Part shown: one piece after another, positions 38,473 through 51,898 of the stretch
How the letters are laid out: each line of letters opens with the position of its first letter
How positions within the stretch are numbered: position 1 is the first letter of the stretch
The notes under the pieces: generated by a model
Databases searched by the model: none
Seen by the model: only the letters and a program-made list of their open reading frames with translations
Told to the model about the DNA's origin: nothing
Position numbers and translations under genes: made by a program
Source of the DNA: Vanilla planifolia
Lineage: Eukaryota; Streptophyta; Magnoliopsida; Asparagales; Orchidaceae
Assembly: GCA_023846275.1 (NCBI GenBank)
Contig: JAIUJO010000071.1
Location: forward strand, 270,249 to 334,248
Direction of reading: 5' to 3'
Length of the DNA stretch: 64,000 bases

Positions 38473-41400
38473 TAAAAATTAAATATATATGCTCACCCTT
38501 ACTTCATGCTCACTTTACTAAATTCTATCTCTCACTTATCTAAACAAGAATCATTCACTCCTTTTGACACCATAAAAAATGGATGTGTAATTTATATAAA
38601 TTACACCTAATTGTTTTCTAATGATTTGAAATTACTTTGTTGGAATGACTTAGTAAATAAGTTGACCAATTCTTATTGGTAGGAACATATTCAAATTCTA
38701 TTAAGCCTTTGGCTTCTTGATCTCTAATAAAATGATATTTTATCGATGTGCTCGGTCCTAAAATGATGAACTTGATTCTATGTTAAGGCCAAGGAAGTGG
38801 TAGTATTAATTCAAATTGGAATATATGAGAGATATAAAGCATAATCATCGAGTTATTGTCTTAACCATAATACTAGGGCAACACAACTCTTGGCTATTAC
38901 ATGGTTTTTGTGGTCGATAGGGATACGCAATTTTGCTTCTTACTTAACCATGAAATTAGACAATTTCTTAGGAATTTTCATATACCTAAGGTACTTTTCT
39001 TATTTACCATAACACCTACAAAGTTTGAATCTATGTAATCTATAAGATCACTTCAAAAAATATTTTTATTGTATTACACACTAGAATTCATTGTACATTT
39101 TAAATGCTTGAAAGTTAATTTTACTATCTTTATATGGCTTTCCTTAGGATTTGATTAGAATCTAGTATATAAGCCAACACTAAAAATTTATCTAATCTAC
39201 TTTTTGTGAGATATAGTAATGTTCGAATAAGATCTCCATAAAGTTTTTGATTAATTGGTTTCCTAATTTTATCAAATTCTAAATGGATTAATTGATTTAT
39301 TAGAATCTTTCTATGTTTCATATTTTTATAGCCAAATTTCTTGAATAATTCTTTTAAATACTTAGTTTGAGTAATACAAACCTTATCTTTTAATTTCTTA
39401 ATTCGTAATCCTAAGAAAAGTTCATCTTACCCATCATACTCATCTCAAACTCTGGTGTCATTAAGTAGCTAAATTCATTATACATATTTTAATTTAAGCT
39501 TTCAAACATTATTTCATCAATATAAACTTTTACAAGCAATAAATTATCATTTAAGGATTTTAGGAATAATATGGCATCAACTTTTCCTTTCCTAGAACCA
39601 CTATTAATGAGATAACTGCTTAATCTATGATACCTTGCATGGGGAGCTTGCTTAAGCTAGTAAAGTGTCTTCTTAAGCGTATATACATAATCACCATGTG
39701 CATGAGTCACAAAATTAGTGGGTTATTCTACATTCATATATTCTTTTGTTATCTCTTTTAAAAATTTACTTTTTACATCCATTTAAAATATTTTCAAATT
39801 TTTATGACAAGAATATATTAAGAGAAGTTTAATACCTTTAATCTTTTTATAGGTGCAAATGACTCCTCAAAATCTATACGTTCAACTTGATTATAACCCT
39901 TAGTAACAAGTTTAGTTTTGTTTTTAATGGTCACTCTATTTTCCTTAAATTTATTTGAATACCCATTTGGTTCCAATTACTTATTAAACACTAGACTTAT
40001 GAACTAATTTGCATAATTTGTTTCTTTCAAATTGATCTAATTTTTCATTCATTGCTTGAACCCAGTAGTCATCCTTAAGTGAATCTTCTATAGATACTAA
40101 TTTTATGAAAGATACAAATGCACCATGACTAATTTCTTTCATAAAAGCTCTTGTCTTAACAATTTGATTAACATCTCCTATTATTAATTCTTTTTGTTGT
40201 GAATCTTGATACTTCCAACCTTTAGGCAATTGATGACTAATCTCTTCTCCTTTTTTACTTTCAATTTTTTCTTCATCCTCTTTTAAGTCCAAGTTTTTTA
40301 AAGACTTTATCTCTTCATGAAATTTTTTATTATTTATCTCTTGAATAGACTCATAAAATATTACATGCATTATCTCCTTTACTTTTTTGAGTTTCTATGT
40401 TATAAATTCTATAGGAATTCCTATGAAAAGTGTATCCAAATAGAATTCTTATACTTACTTTTTCATCAAACTTATTCATGTTGAGTCTTTTATTATTAAG
40501 AAGGGTACATTTACACCCAAAATATATGAAAGTAGCTAACATTTGGCCCCTTATTTGTAAAACATTACTAAGAAGTTTTCCTAAGTATTGGCCTTAAAAA
40601 ATTAATTCTATTTATAATATAAAAATTTGTATTATTTTCCTCCACCCAAAGATACTTTGGTACACTGCATTTAGCCAACATTGTTCTACCAATTTCTATG
40701 AAGTTTTTATTCTTTCATTATACAATCCCATTTTGTTAAGGTATATAAGGACATATAAATTGATGTCTGATTCTCTTTCCTTTGCAATAATCATAGAAAT
40801 CATTATTCTTAAATTCACAACTATTATCACTTTGTATACAAGTAAATTTGAGATTGGTTTGTTTTTTTATCTTTTTTTATTAAATTAATAAAATTTTCAA
40901 AGGTCTCACCCTTACTCTTAAGAAATACAACACATGCATATCTAAAAACGTCATTAATAGTCACAAATCCACATTTCTTTCCACCTAAAGTCAAGAGTTG
41001 TATGGGTCCAAAGAGGTCTAAACAAACTCCCTAAAGGTCTACTAATGGTTAAGCCATCTTTTAATTTAGAGGAAGATTTAACTTGCTTTCCTTTTTGACA
41101 TGATTCACATATTTTTTCAATTAGTTTTGTTTGGTTTAGGAAGATCTCTACCTATATTTAAATTTCTTATTTTCTTTATAATAGAATAAGCTACATGACT
41201 TAGTCTCCTATGCCATAAATTATTCTTATTTAAATGTGTAACAAGATACTCTAGTCTTTTAACTTCTAGTTGATCAAACTTAATCATATAAATGTCACTT
41301 TATCTTCTATCAAATAGTAATACATAATCATCTTTTGATTTTTTGTAATATTGAGTATCCAAATTAACAAAATAACCATTATCATATAATTGTCTAATAC

Positions 41401-44400
41401 TAATTAAATTAAATTCTAATCTATCATTAGGCATACCTATATTACCAATTCCAATTATCTTTTCTTAGAATTGTCCCTTAGTGTTACCCATTTATTTGGT
41501 CAATATTCTATTGATACAAATTTTGATCTCTCTCTAGTCAAATGTCATGAGCATCTACTATCCAACACCCAAGACCTAAATCTTCATTTTGTTCTATACG
41601 TATTACTACATAAATTAAATAAATATTAAATTCTTAATCATTAAATATAACTCTTACTTGCTTAGTTTATATTCTTTCTTGTACACATAATTTCTAAGTA
41701 TATTATTTCTAACTTATGAATGTTTTCAATACATCATATCTCCAAACCACAATTATGGAGACAACTTATGTTAATATTTTTATTATTTAACTTTGGGAAC
41801 CCAAGCAAGCTTGGATTGGATATTAATATTCACAACAAAAGAATTCATAATATCAATTTTAATTACTGATTTGAAACATGATTTCAAACAAGAAAAGTTC
41901 TTAATTTTACAATCCTTGATGGTATGCCATTTTTTTATAATAATAAAATTGTGTATTATTTGAAAAGTTTTGCATGTATTTAAAATTACACATATTATTA
42001 TGTTTAGAAAAATAAACACCATGTGAAGTATTAGAAAAGTTTGCATGTTTAGGAAAGCAGATTTTTATTTTTAAACTAGTAATTTCCACTTTCAAAAAAG
42101 AATTCTCAATAATCATTGAAATTGTTTCATCACAAATTTGAAGCATTTTTTTTTCTTGTTCTCATCTTGTTTCATAAAACAAATCTCAAAGATCAATATT
42201 TTCTTTGTAAAACTTTTTTAATGTTTAATGTACACACATTAAAAAAGTTAAATTACTAATAAATTCTATGTAATTATTTTTACGAACATCATAAGGCCAA
42301 GAGCTTACCTCATTCTCTTCTTTTTTACTAAATGTGCTTCAATCAACATTTGCCATGAAGCACAAAATCCCTTCGTTCTTACTATTTGAAGTTGTAGGGT
42401 TAGAATCTTCTAAAGCACTCCAAGTAGCTTGAAAGGCTTTCATCTTCTTTATTCTATTCTATTTCTCATATTTTCTTTTAGTGTTTGTGAGTTGTGGACA
42501 ATCTCGTATAATATGGCTCGTTTAACCATAATTATAATACCTTGGTGCCTTTAGCTTCTCCCTTCTTTTCTTTTTTTTCTTATATACAAAACTTTTTGTC
42601 AAATTTTTTGCTAAGCTTTTAATTTGAAAATTTACGTCTTCCTCCAAATCAATAAAAGAGATGGATATAATCTGAATCTAAATCTTCCTTTCATGCTTTA
42701 AATGCCAATGGTTTCTCTTTTCTTGCCTCATGCTTTGGCTTGCAAATAGAATTCTGTTCTTCAACTCCTCTATTCATCTCAATTTTTGTTGTTAATAATT
42801 TTCCTAGTAGTTCATCCAATGGACCTTATTTTTATCTTCGAGTGTCTTTATTATCATAATAAGAGGATCATAATCTTTGGATAAAATCCTTAGTACCCTT
42901 TTTACAAGATCTGTATTAAAAAGTACTTTTCCAAGATTTGCTAATCCATTAGTAATATTATTGATTTGAATAAACATCTTATTGTAATTTCTCTTGAATC
43001 TATTTTATATAGCTTATAACCATGTGTAAGAATATTTAATTTAATTTCTTTTACTTGCGAAGTTCTTCATAAGTAATTTTTGATTTTTTTTCCCAAACTT
43101 TATGTGTGGTACAAAAATTCATAACTTGATTAAATTCACTTGGAGACATACTATAATGAAGGTACTTTAGTACTCTTGTATTAAGCTATGTCATTCTTCT
43201 TTGATCACTACTAAATTCACTAAAAGACTTGATTTTATTTATTCATACCTCTATGTAAATCATATGATCTAGTAAGTACTTTCTAGTGTTCTAAATCAAT
43301 TGAAAGAACAAAAGTTTTAAATAAATTTTTCTAATATAGATAAAAACTCACCCATGAATAATGGTGGGTAAACTAAAGAAGATCCTTCATCAAGTGTCAC
43401 AACGATATTGACAATGAATGAAGATATTAAAAAATTAAGAAGTAATTAATGAACAAGTATTTTGGAGAGCATGCAAAAATGATAAAAGAGAGATTTAAAT
43501 TAGTATGAAATGAAAATGATAATTAAGAAAACTAAACAAAATAATTAAAAAGGACAAGATGGATCATCCAAGTGATTTTACACACTTCTTATAGGAAACT
43601 TGGACTAATACTAATTGAAATAAAAACTAGTGTACGAATCTCATAAGAGGGGGGTTAATTGCATACTTAGAAATAAATTTTTTTATTTTTAAAGTAATTT
43701 ATTTCTCAAAACTAATTTTATATTTATAAAAAGTATTGACTATATATATATTATTTTTAAAAATAATAAGAAAAATGAAGATAAAAATTAAATTGAGATA
43801 TAAGGATTTTTAGATGATTCAGTTCAAATTAGGACCTACAGATCCCCCCAATTGAGATCAAGAAAAAACACCACTAATAAAAGGTTACAATTTGAGGTTT
43901 TTTCTTATAGTTCTTCTCCAACCTACTAATGTTTACTAGTTCAACCATAACCTAAGCTTTTATGAGTTCAATCTTAACTTAATTTTTTTATGAGATTAAA
44001 TCAAACTTGAGTTTTTAAGAATGTCAAGCCACCAAACTAAATAGAAAAGAAAATACAACAAGTTGAAAAAAATTCAATAAATTTATATACCTTCTTATAT
44101 TATAGTTTAATGGAACAAGCTACAATGAGCTAAAATATAAGCAAAGAAATGAGAATTTAAAAGTTTAGGCCTACAAGGATTTGTTGGAAAATCTTGATGA
44201 TTGAGAAGGAGATGTAGTTAGTTACTACTAGTATAATTTATGCCAATAGAATATTAAGCAGTGCTTTGTTAAGATCTCAAAGTTTCATTCAAGTTCATTA
44301 GTTATTCTATTTATAATGGTTAGGTATTTATAAAAAAATTTTGATTGTAGGTGTTAGAATGTGCAGAAAGCTATTTGAAAAATTATTGCCAAATAACTTT

Positions 44401-45472
44401 AAATGTTTTTACGAATATGCTAAAATATTTTTTTTAAAAATGGCTAATGCAATGACTAAATAATTAATAATTAGGTAGGATAGACTTGGGTCATTGGACC
44501 TGAATGAAGGTCATACAAATCATGAGATCCAATGTTAAATGAAGTAGAGGAGAGCTCCAATATGCAATCATCACAATATATGATTAGATGGTGCTGGTGC
44601 TCCCAATTTTGGATGTAGATAGGCACAAGGGATTTTGTCCCACATTACAAATAAAGATAAGCATTTGGATTTCATAATTTTTTTGCATAAGAGTAGTATT
44701 CAAACCTTAATTTGGGCTGGCTCCCCCTTTGTGTGCTCGAGAATTCATCCCCTCGGTGTACTGATAACATAAAGGTTTGTGCGAGTCAACTAATACACTA
44801 CTTAGTTCGAGTGCTACCTGACTTCACCCATTGTCTTACCCCATTCTATTCAAGAATTCATCTTTAGCTAGAATGGGCTCGACTAGATTTGGTTTCGACT
44901 ATTTTCAAACCCAAAGCTTGTGAGTGACTGCTTGGGCATGCCTAACCCAAGAAGCTTTACCCTTGGGCACAAGTTGGGATGTGGTAGAAATATATATATA
45001 TATATATAGATATATATTAGTTTAATCCATGCTTAGTAAGCAAACTAACTTTTAATTTGACAAGGATAAAATTTAATAAAGAAATGGGTAATGAGATTAA
45101 AAAACGAATCTTATTCATTTGCTAAATAAAGAAGATGATTGAAAAATTTGATGCTCAAAGTGATTTGAAATTGATACAAAATTAGAGTGTCTTAAAATCA
45201 ACAAGTTAATATTCTATTTCATATAAAGAAAAATTATTAACGCTTTAGTGCATATGTCTTCAATCTTTGAAACTTGCTAAATACTCAAAGGTTATTTGAA
45301 GACTATTGATTCACCATCTTCAATGGTGCATGGCTTGTTCATTAATAATTATACTTGATTCAAACTAAACAAACCCATTAGAATAAAATGTTAAATATTT
45401 AATACTTGACTTATCGAATACAAAGGTGACCTGATGGTACTTGTAAGCATATTTGATCTCATGGTTTTGTTT
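38473..45472 (-). repeat. Tandem unit 6 (7000 bp)
   Basis: Full-length partner of unit 5 in the dimer. Marker base C at 42754. Matches unit 8 at an offset of exactly 13,426 bp, with few substitutions noticed (for example AAGTTGACC near 38657 versus ATGTTGAAC in unit 8). AT microsatellite (AT)9. Confidence 0.96.
38622..43390 (-). pseudogene. Unit 6: dead copia gag-pol
   Basis: Full domain set. Open pieces are 39130-39321 (RT C-terminus), 39984-40370, 40351-40542 and 41783-42146. DLFGP is at 41004-41018 in frame with the core. The frame-shifting seven-T run is at 40872-40878. Translations of the linker, integrase C-terminus and gag tail are identical to those of unit 5. Confidence 0.92.
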
Positions 45473-45616
45473 TAAAAATTAAATATATATGCTCACCCTT
45501 ACTTCATGCTCACTTTACTAAATTCTATCTCTCACTTATCTAAACAAGAATCATTCACTCCTTTTGACACCATAAAAAATGGATGTGTAATTTATATAAA
45601 TTACACCTAATTGTTT

Positions 45617-45622
45617 TCTAAT
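45617..45622. other. 574-bp deletion join in unit 7
   Basis: Identical to the join in unit 5 to the base. The two are therefore copies of one event spread by duplication of the unit pair. Confidence 0.95.
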
Positions 45623-48600
45623 CTACTTTTTGTGAGATATAGTAATGTTCGAATAAGATCTCCATAAAGTTTTTGATTAATTGGTTTCCTAATTTTATCA
45701 AATTCTAAATGGATTAATTGATTTATTAGAATCTTTCTATGTTTCATATTTTTATAGCCAAATTTCTTGAATAATTCTTTTAAATACTTAGTTTGAGTAA
45801 TACAAACCTTATCTTTTAATTTCTTAATTCGTAATCCTAAGAAAAGTTCATCTTACCCATCATACTCATCTCAAACTCTGGTGTCATTAAGTAGCTAAAT
45901 TCATTATACATATTTTAATTTAAGCTTTCAAACATTATTTCATCAATATAAACTTTTACAAGCAATAAATTATCATTTAAGGATTTTAGGAATAATATGG
46001 CATCAACTTTTCCTTTCCTAGAACCACTATTAATGAGATAACTGCTTAATCTATGATACCTTGCATGGGGAGCTTGCTTAAGCTAGTAAAGTGTCTTCTT
46101 AAGCGTATATACATAATCACCATGTGCATGAGTCACAAAATTAGTGGGTTATTCTACATTCATATATTCTTTTGTTATCTCTTTTAAAAATTTACTTTTT
46201 ACATCCATTTAAAATATTTTCAAATTTTTATGACAAGAATATATTAAGAGAAGTTTAATACCTTTAATCTTTTTATAGGTGCAAATGACTCCTCAAAATC
46301 TATACGTTCAACTTGATTATAACCCTTAGTAACAAGTTTAGTTTTGTTTTTAATGGTCACTCTATTTTCCTTAAATTTATTTGAATACCCATTTGGTTCC
46401 AATTACTTATTAAACACTAGACTTATGAACTAATTTGCATAATTTGTTTCTTTCAAATTGATCTAATTTTTCATTCATTGCTTGAACCCAGTAGTCATCC
46501 TTAAGTGAATCTTCTATAGATACTAATTTTATGAAAGATACAAATGCACCATGACTAATTTCTTTCATAAAAGCTCTTGTCTTAACAATTTGATTAACAT
46601 CTCCTATTATTAATTCTTTTTGTTGTGAATCTTGATACTTCCAACCTTTAGGCAATTGATGACTAATCTCTTCTCCTTTTTTACTTTCAATTTTTTCTTC
46701 ATCCTCTTTTAAGTCCAAGTTTTTTAAAGACTTTATCGCTTCATGAAATTTTTTATTATTTATCTCTTGAATAGACTCATAAAATATTACATGCATTATC
46801 TCCTTTACTTTTTTGAGTTTCTATGTTATAAATTCTATAGGAATTCCTATGAAAAGTGTATCCAAATAGAATTCTTATACTTACTTTTTCATCAAACTTA
46901 TTCATGTTGAGTCTTTTATTATTAAGAAGGGTACATTTACACCCAAAATATATGAAAGTAGCTAACATTTGGCCCCTTATTTGTAAAACATTACTAAGAA
47001 GTTTTCCTAAGTATTGGCCTTAAAAAATTAATTCTATTTATAATATAAAAATTTGTATTATTTTCCTCCACCCAAAGATACTTTGGTACACTGCATTTAG
47101 CCAACATTGTTCTACCAATTTCTATGAAGTTTTTATTCTTTCATTATACAATCCCATTTTGTTAAGGTATATAAGGACATATAAATTGATGTCTGATTCT
47201 CTTTCCTTTGCAATAATCATAGAAATCATTATTCTTAAATTCACAACTATTATCACTTTGTATACAAGTAAATTTGAGATTGGTTTGTTTTTTTATCTTT
47301 TTTTATTAAATTAATAAAATTTTCAAAGGTCTCACCCTTACTCTTAAGAAATACAACACATGCATATCTAAAAACGTCATTAATAGTCACAAATCCACAT
47401 TTCTTTCCACCTAAAGTCAAGAGTTGTATGGGTCCAAAGAGGTCTAAACAAACTCCCTAAAGGTCTACTAATGGTTAAGCCATCTTTTAATTTAGAGGAA
47501 GATTTAACTTGCTTTCCTTTTTGACATGATTCACATATTTTTTCAATTAGTTTTGTTTGGTTTAGGAAGATCTCTACCTATATTTAAATTTCTTATTTTC
47601 TTTATAATAGAATAAGCTACATGACTTAGTCTCCTATGCCATAAATTATTCTTATTTAAATGTGTAACAAGATACTCTAGTCTTTTAACTTCTAGTTGAT
47701 CAAACTTAATCATATAAATGTCACTTTATCTTCTATCAAATAGTAATACATAATCATCTTTTGATTTTTTGTAATATTGAGTATCCAAATTAACAAAATA
47801 ACCATTATCATATAATTGTCTAATACTAATTAAATTAAATTCTAATCTATCATTAGGCATACCTATATTACCAATTCCAATTATCTTTTCTTAGAATTGT
47901 CCCTTAGTGTTACCCATTTATTTGGTCAATATTCTATTGATACAAATTTTGATCTCTCTCTAGTCAAATGTCATGAGCATCTACTATCCAACACCCAAGA
48001 CCTAAATCTTCATTTTGTTCTATACGTATTACTACATAAATTAAATAAATATTAAATTCTTAATCATTAAATATAACTCTTACTTGCTTAGTTTATATTC
48101 TTTCTTGTACACATAATTTCTAAGTATATTATTTCTAACTTATGAATGTTTTCAATACATCATATCTCCAAACCACAATTATGGAGACAACTTATGTTAA
48201 TATTTTTATTATTTAACTTTGGGAACCCAAGCAAGCTTGGATTGGATATTAATATTCACAACAAAAGAATTCATAATATCAATTTTAATTACTGATTTGA
48301 AACATGATTTCAAACAAGAAAAGTTCTTAATTTTACAATCCTTGATGGTATGCCATTTTTTTATAATAATAAAATTGTGTATTATTTGAAAAGTTTTGCA
48401 TGTATTTAAAATTACACATATTATTATGTTTAGAAAAATAAACACCATGTGAAGTATTAGAAAAGTTTGCATGTTTAGGAAAGCAGATTTTTATTTTTAA
48501 ACTAGTAATTTCCACTTTCAAAAAAGAATTCTCAATAATCATTGAAATTGTTTCATCACAAATTTGAAGCATTTTTTTTTCTTGTTCTCATCTTGTTTCA

Positions 48601-49817
48601 TAAAACAAATCTCAAAGATCAATATTTTCTTTGTAAAACTTTTTTAATGTTTAATGTACACACATTAAAAAAGTTAAATTACTAATAAATTCTATGTAAT
48701 TATTTTTACGAACATCATAAGGCCAAGAGCTTACCTCATTCTCTTCTTTTTTACTAAATGTGCTTCAATCAACATTTGCCATGAAGCACAAAATCCCTTC
48801 GTTCTTACTATTTGAAGTTGTAGGGTTAGAATCTTCTAAAGCACTCCAAGTAGCTTGAAAGGCTTTCATCTTCTTTATTCTATTCTATTTCTCATATTTT
48901 CTTTTAGTGTTTGTGAGTTGTGGACAATCTCGTATAATATGGCTCGTTTAACCATAATTATAATACCTTGGTGCCTTTAGCTTCTCCCTTCTTTTCTTTT
49001 TTTTCTTATATACAAAACTTTTTGTCAAATTTTTTGCTAAGCTTTTAATTTGAAAATTTACGTCTTCCTCCAAATCAATAAAAGAGATGGATATAATCTG
49101 AATCTAAATCTTCCTTTCATGCTTTAAATGCCAATGGTTTCTCTTTTCTTGCCTCATGCTTTGGCTTGCAAATAGAATTTTGTTCTTCAACTCCTCTATT
49201 CATCTCAATTTTTGTTGTTAATAATTTTCCTAGTAGTTCATCCAATGGACCTTATTTTTATCTTCGAGTGTCTTTATTATCATAATAAGAGGATCATAAT
49301 CTTTGGATAAAATCCTTAGTACCCTTTTTACAAGATCTGTATTAAAAAGTACTTTTCCAAGATTTGCTAATCCATTAGTAATATTATTGATTTGAATAAA
49401 CATCTTATTGTAATTTCTCTTGAATCTATTTTATATAGCTTATAACCATGTGTAAGAATATTTAATTTAATTTCTTTTACTTGCGAAGTTCTTCATAAGT
49501 AATTTTTGATTTTTTTTCCCAAACTTTATGTGTGGTACAAAAATTCATAACTTGATTAAATTCACTTGGAGACATACTATAATGAAGGTACTTTAGTACT
49601 CTTGTATTAAGCTATGTCATTCTTCTTTGATCACTACTAAATTCACTAAAAGACTTGATTTTATTTATTCATACCTCTATGTAAATCATATGATCTAGTA
49701 AGTACTTTCTAGTGTTCTAAATCAATTGAAAGAACAAAAGTTTTAAATAAATTTTTCTAATATAGATAAAAACTCACCCATGAATAATGGTGGGTAAACT
49801 AAAGAAGATCCTTCATC
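45623..49817 (-). pseudogene. Unit 7: dead copia gag-pol lacking RNase H
   Basis: Same truncated form as unit 5. Open pieces are 46410-46796, 46777-46968 and 48209-48572. It differs from unit 5 by one residue in the linker (KFHEAIKSL for KFHEEIKSL, near 46738). Confidence 0.92.
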
Positions 49818-51898
49818 AAGTGTCACAACGATATTGACAATGAATGAAGATATTAAAAAATTAAGAAGTAATTAATGAACAAGTATTTTGGAGAGCATGC
49901 AAAAATGATAAAAGAGAGATTTAAATTAGTATGAAATGAAAATGATAATTAAGAAAACTAAACAAAATAATTAAAAAGGACAAGATGGATCATCCAAGTG
50001 ATTTTACACACTTCTTATAGGAAACTTGGACTAATACTAATTGAAATAAAAACTAGTGTACGAATCTCATAAGAGGGGGGTTAATTGCATACTTAGAAAT
50101 AAATTTTTTTATTTTTAAAGTAATTTATTTCTCAAAACTAATTTTATATTTATAAAAAGTATTGACTATATATATATTATTTTTAAAAATAATAAGAAAA
50201 ATGAAGATAAAAATTAAATTGAGATATAAGGATTTTTAGATGATTCAGTTCAAATTAGGACCTACAGATCCCCCCAATTGAGATCAAGAAAAAACACCAC
50301 TAATAAAAGGTTACAATTTGAGGTTTTTTCTTATAGTTCTTCTCCAACCTACTAATGTTTACTAGTTCAACCATAACCTAAGCTTTTATGAGTTCAATCT
50401 TAACTTAATTTTTTTATGAGATTAAATCAAACTTGAGTTTTTAAGAATGTCAAGCCACCAAACTAAATAGAAAAGAAAATACAACAAGTTGAAAAAAATT
50501 CAATAAATTTATATACCTTCTTATATTATAGTTTAATGGAACAAGCTACAATGAGCTAAAATATAAGCAAAGAAATGAGAATTTAAAAGTTTAGGCCTAC
50601 AAGGATTTGTTGGAAAATCTTGATGATTGAGAAGGAGATGTAGTTAGTTACTACTAGTATAATTTATGCCAATAGAATATTAAGCAGTGCTTTGTTAAGA
50701 TCTCAAAGTTTCATTCAAGTTCATTAGTTATTCTATTTATAATGGTTAGGTATTTATAAAAAAATTTTGATTGTAGGTGTTAGAATGTGCAGAAAGCTAT
50801 TTGAAAAATTATTGCCAAATAACTTTAAATGTTTTTACGAATATGCTAAAATATTTTTTTTAAAAATGGCTAATGCAATGACTAAATAATTAATAATTAG
50901 GTAGGATAGACTTGGGTCATTGGACCTGAATGAAGGTCATACAAATCATGAGATCCAATGTTAAATGAAGTAGAGGAGAGCTCCAATATGCAATCATCAC
51001 AATATATGATTAGATGGTGCTGGTGCTCCCAATTTTGGATGTAGATAGGCACAAGGGATTTTGTCCCACATTACAAATAAAGATAAGCATTTGGATTTCA
51101 TAATTTTTTTGCATAAGAGTAGTATTCAAACCTTAATTTGGGCTGGCTCCCCCTTTGTGTGCTCGAGAATTCATCCCCTCGGTGTACTGATAACATAAAG
51201 GTTTGTGCGAGTCAACTAATACACTACTTAGTTCGAGTGCTACCTGACTTCACCCATTGTCTTACCCCATTCTATTCAAGAATTCATCTTTAGCTAGAAT
51301 GGGCTCGACTAGATTTGGTTTCGACTATTTTCAAACCCAAAGCTTGTGAGTGACTGCTTGGGCATGCCTAACCCAAGAAGCTTTACCCTTGGGCACAAGT
51401 TGGGATGTGGTAGAAATATATATATATATATATAGATATATATTAGTTTAATCCATGCTTAGTAAGCAAACTAACTTTTAATTTGACAAGGATAAAATTT
51501 AATAAAGAAATGGGTAATGAGATTAAAAAACGAATCTTATTCATTTGCTAAATAAAGAAGATGATTGAAAAATTTGATGCTCAAAGTGATTTGAAATTGA
51601 TACAAAATTAGAGTGTCTTAAAATCAACAAGTTAATATTCTATTTCATATAAAGAAAAATTATTAACGCTTTAGTGCATATGTCTTCAATCTTTGAAACT
51701 TGCTAAATACTCAAAGGTTATTTGAAGACTATTGATTCACCATCTTCAATGGTGCATGGCTTGTTCATTAATAATTATACTTGATTCAAACTAAACAAAC
51801 CCATTAGAATAAAATGTTAAATATTTAATACTTGACTTATCGAATACAAAGGTGACCTGATGGTACTTGTAAGCATATTTGATCTCATGGTTTTGTTT

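Larger units (their letters stand above)
45473..51898 (-). repeat. Tandem unit 7 (6426 bp, same 574-bp deletion)
   Basis: Carries the identical deletion join as unit 5 (TCTAAT at 45617-45622) and marker T at 49180. It lies exactly 13,426 bp from unit 5. The differences from unit 5 that I noticed are an intact palindrome (45585-45606) and G for T near 46738, which changes one residue (Glu to Ala) in the integrase-RT linker remnant. Confidence 0.96.
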
